Source: JAJYRX01 sp041655275
Lineage (GTDB): Bacteria; Pseudomonadota; Gammaproteobacteria; Burkholderiales; Burkholderiaceae_B
NCBI GenBank assembly: GCA_041655275.1
Contig: JBBAFU010000020.1
Location: 1-36,113 of the forward strand
Length of the DNA stretch: 36,113 nucleotides
Reading direction: 5' to 3'
Of this stretch, positions 15,951-24,554 are shown in pieces. The number at the start of each line of letters is the position of its first letter. Positions within the stretch are counted from its first letter, which is position 1. The notes beneath the pieces were generated by a model, which was given only the letters and a program-made list of their open reading frames with translations, was not told the DNA's origin and ran no database searches. The translations under genes and the position numbers were made by a program.

Positions 15951-16871
15951 TTACGCAGAAACAGCGGCTGCTCCCCCCACGATTTCTGAAATTTCCTTGG
16001 TGATGGCGGCCTGGCGCGTCTTGTTGTACACCAGCTGCAACTCATCAATCACCTTCTCGGCGTTATCGGAAGCCGCCTTCATGGCCACCATGCGCGCCGA
16101 CTGCTCGGACGCCATGTTTTCCGCTACCGCCTGGTAGATCAGCCCTTCGACGTAACGCGTCAGCAGATCGTCGATCACACTCTGGGCATCCGGCTCATAC
16201 AGGTAATCCCAGCCGTAGCCTTCCTTCTTGAGCTGTACCGTTTCCGATTCCTCAAGCGGGTCACCTTCCTGCCAGGGGTCGGCCAGACCGGACGGCAGGG
16301 GCAGCAGGCGCACGAAACTGGGATCCTGCTTCATGGTGTTCACAAAACGCGTCGTGGCCAGATAGACCGCATCGATCTTGCCGGCCACGAAATCGTCCAG
16401 CTGGACCTTGATGGCGCCGATGAGACGATCGAGCTGGGGCGCATCGCCCAGCTGCACCGCCTGCGACACCAGATCGGCGTTGATGCGCGTGAGTGTGCCC
16501 AGGCCCTTGTTGCCCAGTGCCGTGCACTGCACCTTGATGTTCTGGTCGCCGAAATCCTTGATGCGCGACAGCACCAGACGCATGATATTGGTGTTCAGGC
16601 CGCCGCACAGGCCCTTGTCGGTGGTGATCACCACGATGCCGACGCCCGACATCTTCTCGCGCTCGAGCATGTAGGGATGGGTGTAGTCGGGATGCGCCTG
16701 CATGAGGTTTGCAGCAATCTCGCGCACCTTGTTGGCATGGGGGCGGCCGGCGCGCATGCGCTCCTGCGCACGACGCATCTTGGATGCCGCCACCATTTCC
16801 ATCGCCTTGGTGATCTTGCTGGTGTTCTGGACGCTTTTGATCTTCGTCCTGATTTCCTTGATTCCGGACAT
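15951..16871 (-). CDS. atpG: ATP synthase subunit gamma
   Basis: The 306-residue central rotor shaft of F1. The conserved N-terminal helix MSGIKEIRTKIKSVQNTSKITKAMEMVAASKMRRAQ and the C-terminal helix MVAMKAASDNAEKVIDELQLVYNKTRQAAITKEISEIVGGAAA pair as the coiled-coil axle. TDKGLCGGLN is the conserved segment of the middle domain. An insertion relative to E. coli sits around residues 195-220. It is separated from atpA by a 97-base gap holding only short palindromes such as AGCGC-TAG-GCGCT (16939-16951). Confidence 0.98.
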   Translation of the reverse strand: MSGIKEIRTKIKSVQNTSKITKAMEMVAASKMRRAQERMRAGRPHANKVREIAANLMQAHPDYTHPYMLEREKMSGVGIVVITTDKGLCGGLNTNIMRLVLSRIKDFGDQNIKVQCTALGNKGLGTLTRINADLVSQAVQLGDAPQLDRLIGAIKVQLDDFVAGKIDAVYLATTRFVNTMKQDPSFVRLLPLPSGLADPWQEGDPLEESETVQLKKEGYGWDYLYEPDAQSVIDDLLTRYVEGLIYQAVAENMASEQSARMVAMKAASDNAEKVIDELQLVYNKTRQAAITKEISEIVGGAAAVSA

Positions 16872-16968
16872 CTAATATTCCTGACAGGGTGTGATGTCGC
16901 GGCCAGGCCCCGGGCCCGCCGCGCTATCCATGGATGCCAGCGCTAGGCGCTATCACCCCCAACAGTGA

Positions 16969-18510
16969 TCAATAAGCACCGTGCTTGAGGAACTCCTCCA
17001 CTGCCGCAGAAAGCTCGGTCTCATCCTCGGAAGTCAGCTCCTTGCTGTCCTCGATGCGCTGGACCAGTTCAGCCTTGTTGTTGCGCAGGCTGTCCTTGAG
17101 CGCCTTTTCGAAGGACGCGATGCGGGACACTTCGACTTCGTCGAGATAGCCCTTGCTGACCGTGAACAGCAGTACAGCCTGCTCCCAGACCGGCATGGGC
17201 TGGTACTGTGGCTGCTTGAGCAGCTCGACCACCCGCTCGCCGCGCTCCAGCTGACGCCGTGTGGCATCATCCAGATCGGAAGCGAACTGGGCGAAGGCGG
17301 CAAGCTCGCGGTACTGCGCCAGGTCGGTACGGATACCGCCCGAGAGCTTCTTGATGGCCTTGGTCTGCGCCGCACCCCCGACGCGCGATACGGAAATACC
17401 CGCGTTGATGGCAGGGCGCACACCGGCGTTGAACAGGTCCGTCTCGAGGAAGATCTGGCCGTCCGTAATGGAAATCACGTTCGTCGGCACGAAGGCGGAA
17501 ACGTCACCGGCCTGCGTCTCGATGATGGGCAGCGCCGTGAGCGAACCCGTCTTGCCCTTGACCTCGCCGTTGGTGATGCGTTCGACGTAGTCGGCGTTCA
17601 CGCGGGCGGCGCGCTCGAGCAGACGCGAGTGCAGGTAGAACACATCACCGGGATAGGCTTCGCGGCCGGGCGGACGACGCAGCAGCAGCGACACCTGACG
17701 ATAGGCCCAGGCCTGCTTGGTCAGGTCATCGTAGATGATGAGCGCATCTTCACCGCGATCGCGGAAGTACTCGCCCATGGTGCAGCCGGAGTAGGCGGAC
17801 AGATACTGCATGGCGGCCGAATCCGAAGCGGTGGCGGCAACGATGATGGTGTATTCAAGTGCACCGTGCTCTTCGAGCTTGCGCACCACGTTGGCAATGG
17901 TAGACGCCTTCTGCCCGATGGCGACGTAGATGCACTTCACGTTCTCGCCCTTCTGGGCGATGATGGTATCCACCGCGACAGCGGTCTTGCCGGTCTGGCG
18001 GTCACCAATGATGAGTTCGCGCTGGCCGCGGCCGATGGGCACCATGGAGTCGATGGCCTTGGTACCGGTCTGCAGCGGCTGCGATACCGACTGGCGCGCA
18101 ATCACGCCCGGCGCCACTTTCTCGATGACGTCGGTGGCGGCGGCGTTGATGGGACCCTTGCCATCGATGGGATGGCCAAGTGCGTCCACCACGCGTCCGC
18201 ACAGCTCGGGGCCCACCGGCACTTCGAGAATGCGACCCGTCGTCTTGACCGAATCGCCCTCGGACACGCCGGTATAGTCACCCAGCACCACCGCCCCGAC
18301 CGAATCGCGCTCGAGGTTCAGCGCCAGGCCGAAGACATTGTTGGGGAATTCAAGCATCTCGCCCTGCATCACGTCGGACAGGCCGTGGATGCGGGTGATG
18401 CCGTCGGTCACGGAGACCACCGTGCCCTGTGTGCGTACGTCGGTCGAAGCGCCCAGGCCTTCAATGCGGCTCTTGAGCAGTTCGCTGATCTCGGACGGGT
18501 TAAGTTGCAT
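16969..18510 (-). CDS. atpA: ATP synthase subunit alpha
   Basis: The 513-residue regulatory nucleotide-binding subunit of F1. GDRQTGKTA is the P-loop near residue 170, and the conserved ISVSRVGGAAQTKAIKK contains the arginine finger that completes the catalytic site on beta. ALIIYDDLTKQAWAYRQ is the Walker B region. The length equals that of E. coli AtpA. It lies 33 bases after atpH. Confidence 0.98.
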   Translation of the reverse strand: MQLNPSEISELLKSRIEGLGASTDVRTQGTVVSVTDGITRIHGLSDVMQGEMLEFPNNVFGLALNLERDSVGAVVLGDYTGVSEGDSVKTTGRILEVPVGPELCGRVVDALGHPIDGKGPINAAATDVIEKVAPGVIARQSVSQPLQTGTKAIDSMVPIGRGQRELIIGDRQTGKTAVAVDTIIAQKGENVKCIYVAIGQKASTIANVVRKLEEHGALEYTIIVAATASDSAAMQYLSAYSGCTMGEYFRDRGEDALIIYDDLTKQAWAYRQVSLLLRRPPGREAYPGDVFYLHSRLLERAARVNADYVERITNGEVKGKTGSLTALPIIETQAGDVSAFVPTNVISITDGQIFLETDLFNAGVRPAINAGISVSRVGGAAQTKAIKKLSGGIRTDLAQYRELAAFAQFASDLDDATRRQLERGERVVELLKQPQYQPMPVWEQAVLLFTVSKGYLDEVEVSRIASFEKALKDSLRNNKAELVQRIEDSKELTSEDETELSAAVEEFLKHGAY

Positions 18511-18543
18511 GTTCAGACTCCTGGAATTCTGTAGTCGGCCGCC

Positions 18544-19083
18544 CTAGGCGACCAGCGTATCGCGCATGCTTGCCAGCCGTGCCTGCACCGATGTATCAAG
18601 CACCTGATCGCCCACCGTGACGCGCACGCCGCCGATCAGGTTCTCGTCGACGGTGACGACCGGCTTCAGCTTGAGCCCGAAGCGTTTCTCGAGCCCGGCC
18701 ATGAGCGCGTCCAGCTGCTCGTCGCTGAGCGGAAACGCGCTGGTGATCTCGGCCAGGGCCGTACCTTCCTGCCGGTGACGCAACAGGGAAAACTGCTGGG
18801 CAATCTGGGGCAGCAGCAGGATGCGCTTGTTCTCGATGAGCAAACGGATCAGGTTATCGGCCTGTTCCGACAGGCTGTCCTGAGCCAGCTCGGTAAAGAG
18901 CGTGACGCGTTGCTCATTGCTCAGGCGCGGATCGCCAAGCGCCTCGCGCACCTCGGAATTTTCAGCAACCCGGGAAAGCTTTCCAAGCAGCGCCTCCCAG
19001 GCGTCCAGTCCCTTGTCGGTACCGCTGGCCGTCGCAAACAACGCTTCGGCATAAGGTCTGGCAATCGTGGATAGTTCAGCCAT
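18544..19083 (-). CDS. atpH: ATP synthase subunit delta
   Basis: The 179-residue delta subunit of F1, which joins the top of the alpha3beta3 hexamer to the b-subunit stator. The N-terminal helical bundle starts MAELSTIARPYAEALF, typical of the family. The C-terminal domain contains KPVVTVDENLIGGVRVTVGDQVLDTSVQARLASM, the signature region. It lies 14 bases after atpF. Confidence 0.97.
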   Translation of the reverse strand: MAELSTIARPYAEALFATASGTDKGLDAWEALLGKLSRVAENSEVREALGDPRLSNEQRVTLFTELAQDSLSEQADNLIRLLIENKRILLLPQIAQQFSLLRHRQEGTALAEITSAFPLSDEQLDALMAGLEKRFGLKLKPVVTVDENLIGGVRVTVGDQVLDTSVQARLASMRDTLVA

Positions 19084-19097
19084 GGCCTGCCCTGAGT

Positions 19098-19568
19098 CTA
19101 GAGTTGTGCCTTGAGCTCATCCAGCAGCTCGGAATGCGCCTTGGCGTCGACCTCGCGTCGCAGGATGTGCTCGGCGCCGCGCACGGCCAGCGCAGCGACA
19201 TCGGCACGCAGGCTTTCGCGCGCACGCTCGACCTCCTGTGCAGCGTCCTGTTGCGCCTGGGCGACGATGCGCGCCTTTTCAAGCTCGGCCTCGCGCCGTG
19301 CGGCATCGATCAGCGCTGCTGCCTGACGCTCGGCTTCCGCCATGCGCGTCTGGTTTTCTGTCTTGGCCGAGGCTTCGATCAGGCTGATGCGCGCCTGCGC
19401 CTGGGCCAGATCGGCCTTGCCTTTATCGGCGGCCGCCAGACCATCGGCGATTTTCTGACGACGGTCGTCCATGGCTTTCGTGAGGGGCGGCCAGATGAAC
19501 TTCATCGTAAACCACGCCAACACGAAAAACACGAGCATCTGGAAGAAGAGAGTCGCGTTTAAATTCAC
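19098..19568 (-). CDS. atpF: ATP synthase subunit b
   Basis: The 156-residue Fo stator subunit. One N-terminal membrane helix (about 4-24, MNLNATLFFQMLVFFVLAWFTMKFIWPPL) is followed by a long charged, alanine-rich helix that dimerises as a right-handed coiled coil and contacts delta. Its length matches the E. coli subunit. The 129-base gap to atpE is unusually long and contains hairpins. Confidence 0.97.
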   Translation of the reverse strand: MNLNATLFFQMLVFFVLAWFTMKFIWPPLTKAMDDRRQKIADGLAAADKGKADLAQAQARISLIEASAKTENQTRMAEAERQAAALIDAARREAELEKARIVAQAQQDAAQEVERARESLRADVAALAVRGAEHILRREVDAKAHSELLDELKAQL

Positions 19569-19630
19569 GGTCGTTTCCCTTTAACACCATTCGCGCCATG
19601 CAATGCACCGCATGGCCTGGAAGGTTCGTG

Positions 19631-19682
19631 CTGCAGGACGCCCGCCTGCAGCGGCATGGCCCGCGCGGGCGGCGGGCCGCTG
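19631..19682 (-). other. RNA hairpins between atpE and atpF
   Basis: The gap between atpE and atpF contains a perfect hairpin (CTGCAGG at 19631-19637 with CCTGCAG at 19645-19651) and a G/C-rich palindromic stretch around GCCCGCGCGGGC (19659-19670) within GGCCCGCCGCCC-type sequence. No T tract follows, so these look like mRNA processing or stabilising structures rather than terminators. Such structure could help atpE, needed at many copies, to be expressed above its neighbours. Confidence 0.45.
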
Positions 19683-19697
19683 ACGGTATGCTGGCGG

Positions 19698-19940
19698 CTA
19701 GCCGACAAACGGATTGGCGAAAGCGAACAGCATGGCCAGACCAACACCGATCAGGAAAGCGGCATCGATCAGACCGACGAGCAGGAACATGCGCGTCTGG
19801 AGGACGTTCATGAGTTCGGGCTGGCGAGCGGAGGACTCAAGAAACTTGCCCCCCATGATGCCGATGCCAATGCAGGCGCCAATGGCACCCAATCCGATAA
19901 TGATACCGCAAGCAAGGGCTACGAATGCGACGTCGGTCAT
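19698..19940 (-). CDS. atpE: ATP synthase subunit c
   Basis: The 80-residue proteolipid of the Fo rotor ring. Two membrane helices (about 4-30 and 50-76) flank the polar loop ARQPEL, which contacts gamma and epsilon. The ion-carrying carboxylate is Asp59 in GLIDAAF. The glycine-rich first helix (GLGAIGACIGIGIMGG) allows ring packing. The residues expected for sodium coupling are absent, so a proton-driven ring is inferred. Hairpin-rich gaps lie on both sides. Confidence 0.98.
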   Translation of the reverse strand: MTDVAFVALACGIIIGLGAIGACIGIGIMGGKFLESSARQPELMNVLQTRMFLLVGLIDAAFLIGVGLAMLFAFANPFVG

Positions 19941-20008
19941 GAGAACTCCTTGGTGAAGATAACCGTATGATCAAAAGGTCAAAAAAATACTGCCAATGCC
20001 TGAAATCC

Positions 20009-20039
20009 TGTCGTCCCGGAGCCGGGCTCCGGAATGACA
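20009..20039. repeat. REP-like palindrome between atpB and atpE
   Basis: An imperfect palindrome runs from TGTC to GACA with the core CCGGAGCC-G-GGCTCCGG. This GTCATTCCGG...CCGG layout resembles dispersed REP/BIME-type elements of proteobacterial chromosomes. It ends just before the atpB stop codon (20041), so its hairpin would protect or split the atpIB and atpE parts of the transcript. Only one copy occurs in the window; whether it is dispersed elsewhere is unknown. Confidence 0.5.
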
Positions 20040-20040
20040 A

Positions 20041-20925
20041 TCAATGGCTTTCGTGAGCCTGACCCACGTAAACGAGAGTCAGCATCATGAAAATGAAGGC
20101 CTGCAGCAGGATGATCAGGATATGGAAGATTGCCCATACCGAACCAGCCAGCACATGACCGATGCCCAGCCCCAGGCTGGCCAGATTGAAACCCGTCCAG
20201 GCGCCGCCCAGCAGGGCGATAAGCATGAACACGAGCTCACCCGCAAACATGTTGCCGAACAGCCGCATGCCCAGCGACACTGTCTTGGCCGCATATTCAA
20301 TCATGTTGAGCAGGAGGTTGAACGGCATCATGACCACGATCCAGATGCCCGGCGCGTGAAAGGGCGCCACGAACAATTCCTTGACGAAACCCACCGGGTT
20401 CTTGATCTTGATGCCGTAGTACACCATCAGCACCAGCACGCCCAGCGACATGCCCATGGGCACGTTGAGATCGGCCGTGGGCAGGATGCGGTGATAGTAG
20501 AGGGCATCACCCGACTCGGCGCCCAGACCCGTGTTGAAGAACAGCCAGGGCAGGAAATCGACGGGGATCAGGTCAAGCGTGTTCATGACCGTGATCCAGA
20601 GGAAGACTGTGAGCGCCAGCGGCGAGACGAAGCGGCGCGATGTTTCGTTGGGCACGATGCTCTTGGACTGGTCATCGACCATTTCAACCATCATCTCGAT
20701 GGCCATCTGGAAGCGGCCCGGCACACCGGCCGTGACCTGCTTTGCCGCACGCCAGAGGAAGTAGACCACCAGCACGCCCATCGCGATGGACCAGAAAATG
20801 GAGTCGTAATTGACGAAGCCGAAGTCCGCAATGGCCTCTTGCTTGGCGCCCAGATTGTTCAGGTGGACCAGATGATGCTGAATGTATTCAGACGAGGACG
20901 AAAGCGTATTGTCACTGGCAGCCAT
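20041..20925 (-). CDS. atpB: ATP synthase subunit a
   Basis: The 294-residue Fo stator subunit that forms the proton half-channels. It is an integral membrane protein with about five to six helices. The essential arginine lies in SLGMRLFGNMFAGELVF, the family signature. The N-terminus (SEYIQHHLVHLNNLG) matches proteobacterial AtpB. It is followed by a 100-base gap to atpE containing a REP-like palindrome. Confidence 0.98.
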   Translation of the reverse strand: MAASDNTLSSSSEYIQHHLVHLNNLGAKQEAIADFGFVNYDSIFWSIAMGVLVVYFLWRAAKQVTAGVPGRFQMAIEMMVEMVDDQSKSIVPNETSRRFVSPLALTVFLWITVMNTLDLIPVDFLPWLFFNTGLGAESGDALYYHRILPTADLNVPMGMSLGVLVLMVYYGIKIKNPVGFVKELFVAPFHAPGIWIVVMMPFNLLLNMIEYAAKTVSLGMRLFGNMFAGELVFMLIALLGGAWTGFNLASLGLGIGHVLAGSVWAIFHILIILLQAFIFMMLTLVYVGQAHESH

Positions 20926-20982
20926 CAGAATTTTTATCCTATAAGCACACGCCCGGGAAAGCCCCGGCCAAGCAACCCCGGA

Positions 20983-21477
20983 TCATGGCAGGCGACGCAG
21001 GGCCAGCAGAAGCACATAACCCTTCAAGACACCCAACAGCCCGAAAAGCAGGGCTGGCCACACCAGCCAGTCACGACCCACCCAGACAACGAGACCCAGC
21101 AGCAACGTGGCACTCACCAGCTTGAAAGCCTGGCCCCACAGGAAGGCTGCAGGCCCCGGCCGCGCCACGGCAAAGACCCCGAACAACAAACGCATGGCAA
21201 ACAAGGCATTGGGCACAAAATAAGCCGCCGCACCAAGCAAGGCTGATACAGCGGCCGCTGTGCCTGACACCAGGCCGGCCACTACGATGACCAGTCCGGC
21301 CGTTGCCGCCTGGGCCAGCAAGGCCCTGATCAAGCCACGGCTTGCCCTGTGAGCCACGTCGCGACGCTGCGCTTCGTCAAGGACACGAGGCCGCTCATCC
21401 GCAGAAGTGACAGCCGCCCGGGTCGTGCCGGCTTCGGCATCCGCCCCGGAGATCACCTGCAAATGATCCGAAATCAT
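20983..21477 (-). CDS. atpI: ATP synthase protein I (AtpI)
   Basis: A 164-residue membrane protein that assists c-ring assembly and is not part of the final enzyme. A polar N-terminal extension of about 45 residues precedes four hydrophobic segments (about 48-72, 75-104, 112-133 and 138-160). The call rests mainly on its position as first gene of the atp operon together with the topology, because AtpI is poorly conserved. The ATG lies about 40 bases downstream of the predicted operon start. Confidence 0.85.
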   Translation of the reverse strand: MISDHLQVISGADAEAGTTRAAVTSADERPRVLDEAQRRDVAHRASRGLIRALLAQAATAGLVIVVAGLVSGTAAAVSALLGAAAYFVPNALFAMRLLFGVFAVARPGPAAFLWGQAFKLVSATLLLGLVVWVGRDWLVWPALLFGLLGVLKGYVLLLALRRLP

Positions 21478-21526
21478 GTCTGCTCACCCGACAGGTCAGT
21501 GTGAACCATGAAAGACAAACCGCTAG

Positions 21527-21556
21527 AGTATAGCGTGCTTTTCTGCGCACGGGCAA
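21527..21556 (-). promoter_or_regulatory. Promoter of the atp operon
   Basis: On the minus strand TTGCCC (21556-21551) and TATACT (21532-21527) are 18 bases apart in the 93-base gap between the enoyl-CoA hydratase stop and atpI. The start is expected near 21519. It is the best sigma70 match in front of the operon. Confidence 0.6.
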
Positions 21557-21570
21557 ATAGCGATCGGGGC

Positions 21571-22347
21571 TCAGCGATGTTTGAAATCCGGCTTGCGCTT
21601 TTCAAGGAAGGCGGCCATGCCTTCCTTCTGATCTTCCGTGGCGAACATGGCGTGAAAATTGCGCCGCTCGAAAAGCAGGCCTTCCGCCAGCCCGGACTCG
21701 TAGGCGCGGTTGATGCACTCCTTGGCCGCCATGATGGACGGCAGCGACATCGACGCAATCACCGTTGCCGCCGCCATCACCTCGTCCATCAGGCGCTCGG
21801 GCGCAACCACCCGGGATACCAGACCGGCCCGCTCCGCCTCGTGCGCGTCCATCATGCGCGCCGTGAGGATGAGATCCATGGCCTTGGACTTGCTGATGGC
21901 GCGCGGCATGCGCTGGGTGCCGCCATAGCCGGGCATGACCCCGATCTTCACTTCGGGCTGGCCGAAGCGTGCGGTCTCGGCGGCAATGATGAAGTCGCAC
22001 GCCATGGCGAGCTCGCAGCCGCCGCCCAGGGCGTAGCCTGCGACGGCGGCGATAACCGGCTTGCGCACTTCATCGAACACCTGCCAGTCGCCGCCCAGGT
22101 AGTCATCCTTGTAGACATCCATATAGGACCAGCCCTGCATTGCCGCGATATCGGCGCCGGCGGCAAAGGCCTTCTCATTGCCCGTGATGACCATCGCGCC
22201 GATGCCGTCATCGGCATCAAGGACGCGCATGGCCGCGGCGAGCTCGGCAATCAACGCATTGTTGAGTGCGTTCAGGGCCTTGGGCCGATTCAGCGTCAGC
22301 AAGCCCACGCGTCCCTGCGTCTCGACTTTTACCAATGGCTCACTCAT
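21571..22347 (-). CDS. Enoyl-CoA hydratase/isomerase family protein
   Basis: A 258-residue crotonase-fold enzyme that hydrates trans-2-enoyl-CoA in beta-oxidation or related CoA pathways. The oxyanion-hole segments are KAFAAGADIAAM and GYALGGGCELAMACD. The two catalytic glutamates are in GGGCE and in GQPEVKIGVMPGYGGTQRMPR, so hydratase rather than simple isomerase activity is expected. The ATG 22347 is fixed by AAGGAGAG; the frame is open five codons further. It is divergent from the M61 peptidase with 30 bases between start codons. The specific pathway is not indicated by its neighbours. Confidence 0.94.
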   Translation of the reverse strand: MSEPLVKVETQGRVGLLTLNRPKALNALNNALIAELAAAMRVLDADDGIGAMVITGNEKAFAAGADIAAMQGWSYMDVYKDDYLGGDWQVFDEVRKPVIAAVAGYALGGGCELAMACDFIIAAETARFGQPEVKIGVMPGYGGTQRMPRAISKSKAMDLILTARMMDAHEAERAGLVSRVVAPERLMDEVMAAATVIASMSLPSIMAAKECINRAYESGLAEGLLFERRNFHAMFATEDQKEGMAAFLEKRKPDFKHR

Positions 22348-22377
22348 GATCTCTCCTTGCAATTAAAATAGGCCACC

Positions 22378-24195
22378 ATGAACCAGAACACTCTACTTTA
22401 CCGCCTGTGTCCGGCCGATCCCGCCGGGCATCGTTTCACGGTGCAGCTGCACATCCCCGAGCCGGACCCCGATGGCCAGGAAGTCTTCCTGCCGGCCTGG
22501 ATTCCCGGAAGCTATCTTATTCGAGATTTCGCCCGTCAGGTCGAAACCCTGAGCGCGAGTGCCAACGGCCATCCGGTTGCCGTGCAGAAGCTGGACAATC
22601 ACCGCTGGCGCTGCGCGCCGTGCGAAGGGCCACTGGAGATCAGCACCGTCGTCTATGCCTGGGATCTGTCGGTGCGCAGCGCACACCTGGACGAAAGCCA
22701 CGCCTTCTTCAACGGCACCAGCGTCTTCCTGGGTGTTGAGGGCCAGACGGACAAGCCCTGCCGCCTGCAGCTCGAAGCCCCGCCACACACGGATCGCTGG
22801 CGCGTGTACACCAGCCTGCCCGCGGACGGCGCAGCGCAGGACGGCTTTGGCGATTATCTGGCACCCGATTACGATGCACTTGTGGACCATCCGGTGGAGA
22901 TGGGCGAGCCCCGGGTCATCGAGTTTCTGGCCCATGGCGCCCGGCACCGGCTGGTGTTCACGGGATGCGTCCCCAACCTCGACCTGGAACGCATCGCCGC
23001 CGATGTGCAGAAGATCTGCGAGGCACAGATGGCGCTGTTCGAGCCGGAATCCCCGCGTGCCGCCTTTCTGGACAGCAGCGAATGCTATGACTTTCTCACC
23101 ATGGTCACGCAGGATGGCTACGGCGGGCTGGAACACCGCGCGAGCACGGCCCTGCTGACCGCCCGCCACCACCTGCCGGTGCGCGGCCGCGACGCGGCCG
23201 ATCCGGGTTATCAGGACTTCCTGGGCCTGGTGAGCCACGAGTATTTTCATACCTGGAACGTCAAGCGCATCAAGCCGGCGGCCTTTGTTCCCTATGCGTT
23301 CACGCGCGAGAACTTCACACAGCTGCTGTGGGTCTTCGAAGGCTTCACCTCGTATTACGACGATCTGATGCTGCTGCGCGCCGGCGTCATCAGCCAGGAC
23401 GACTATCTGAAGCGCCTGGGCAAGGTCATTGCCGGCGTGGAGCGCGGGCCGGGGCGTCACAAGCAAAGCGTGGCGGAAAGCTCCTTCGATGCCTGGACAC
23501 GCTTCTACAAGCAGGACGAGAACTCGCCCAACGCCCTGGTGAGCTACTACACCAAGGGTTCTCTGGTGGCCCTGGGGCTGGATCTGCTGCTGCGCCGCGA
23601 AAGCGGCAATACGCGCTCGCTGGATGATGTCATGCGTCTGATGTGGCAGCGCTACGGCCGTGATTTCTATGCCACCGGCCATGTCCGCGAGGGCGTGCCC
23701 GAAGATGCCATGCCCGGTCTGATCCTGGAGGCGACGGGCGTGGATGTGGGCGATTATCTGGACCGCACCGCGATGGGCCGGGAAGACCCGCCGCTCGATG
23801 CCCTGCTGGCCGGCCAGGGCATTGCCTTGGAACGCAAGGCCGCAGCACCGTTGCCCTCGCTGGATGCACGCCTGCAGGCCAGGGGGAACGAGCTGCGGCT
23901 GGCCACGGTCTACACGCAGGGTGCAGCCCACCGTGCGGGCCTGTCGGCGGGCGATGTACTGGCCGCCGTGGGCGGCTTGCGCATCACCGATGAAACCGGC
24001 CTCAAACGCGTGCTTGCCGCCTGGCAGCCGGGCGATACGGTGGATGTTCACGTGTTTCGCCGTGACGAGCTGCGCTGCTTCCGCCTGGCGCTGGCGCCGC
24101 CGCCCCTGGACGATATTCACTGGCAGGCCCCCGGGCCTGACATTGCAGCAAAGGAGGGCTCATGGCCAGCCGCCGTATCTTCTTCCGGCAACTGA
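22378..24195 (+). CDS. M61 family metallopeptidase (glycyl aminopeptidase-like) with PDZ domain
   Basis: A 605-residue zinc peptidase. The N-terminal beta-rich domain (about 1-170) contains WIPGSYLIRDFAR. The catalytic domain has GGLEH (249-253), the zinc motif HEYFH (287-291) in SHEYFHTWNVKRIKP, and the third ligand Glu321 in VFEGFTSYYDD. A C-terminal PDZ-like domain (about 500-580) includes GAAHRAGLSAGDVLAAVGG. No signal peptide is seen, so it is cytoplasmic. M61 enzymes release N-terminal glycine or alanine and may take part in peptide recycling. Its 3' end overlaps folB by 34 bases in another frame. Confidence 0.94.
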   Translation: MNQNTLLYRLCPADPAGHRFTVQLHIPEPDPDGQEVFLPAWIPGSYLIRDFARQVETLSASANGHPVAVQKLDNHRWRCAPCEGPLEISTVVYAWDLSVRSAHLDESHAFFNGTSVFLGVEGQTDKPCRLQLEAPPHTDRWRVYTSLPADGAAQDGFGDYLAPDYDALVDHPVEMGEPRVIEFLAHGARHRLVFTGCVPNLDLERIAADVQKICEAQMALFEPESPRAAFLDSSECYDFLTMVTQDGYGGLEHRASTALLTARHHLPVRGRDAADPGYQDFLGLVSHEYFHTWNVKRIKPAAFVPYAFTRENFTQLLWVFEGFTSYYDDLMLLRAGVISQDDYLKRLGKVIAGVERGPGRHKQSVAESSFDAWTRFYKQDENSPNALVSYYTKGSLVALGLDLLLRRESGNTRSLDDVMRLMWQRYGRDFYATGHVREGVPEDAMPGLILEATGVDVGDYLDRTAMGREDPPLDALLAGQGIALERKAAAPLPSLDARLQARGNELRLATVYTQGAAHRAGLSAGDVLAAVGGLRITDETGLKRVLAAWQPGDTVDVHVFRRDELRCFRLALAPPPLDDIHWQAPGPDIAAKEGSWPAAVSSSGN

Positions 24196-24554
24196 AAGTC
24201 GATGCCCGCCTGGGCATGCTGCCGCACGAACTCGAACGCAGCCAGCCACTGGTGATCGACGCAGACTTTGATGTGGACATCGACCAGCCGGTGCAGGACA
24301 GCGATATCGACTCGGTGCTGGATTACCGGCGCCTGCGCGAGACGCTGATCGCCGAATGCACGCGCGGTCACGTCCATTTGCTGGAAACGCTGTCCGAGCG
24401 GCTGCTTCAGCGCCTGCTGGATGACTTTCCACAGATCAGCGCCTTGCGCGTCAGCCTGGGCAAGCCCCAGGCCTTTGACGACTGCGCCATGGTCGGCATC
24501 GAGATTCGACACCAGCGACCGCTGGAGGACCGCCCCGGTATCACGCCGGTCTGA
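24162..24554 (+). CDS. folB: Dihydroneopterin aldolase family protein (FolB)
   Basis: A 130-residue T-fold protein. FolB cleaves 7,8-dihydroneopterin to 6-hydroxymethyl-dihydropterin in folate biosynthesis. Visible features are the N-terminal strand, the LGMLPHELERSQPLVIDADFDVD segment (usual form G-x-x-x-x-E-x-x-x-Q), the LDYRRLRETL helix and HLLETLSERL with the substrate-binding Glu; the C-terminus has LGKPQAF. The ATG lies inside the M61 gene, so translation is probably coupled. The last 14 bases overlap the convergent ubiX. Confidence 0.88.
   Translation: MASRRIFFRQLKVDARLGMLPHELERSQPLVIDADFDVDIDQPVQDSDIDSVLDYRRLRETLIAECTRGHVHLLETLSERLLQRLLDDFPQISALRVSLGKPQAFDDCAMVGIEIRHQRPLEDRPGITPV

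Noticed and set aside
14655..18534. Long plus-strand ORFs opposite atpD and atpA
   Set aside because: Their frame is the complement of conserved ATP synthase genes; composition is His/Gly-rich as typical for such shadows.
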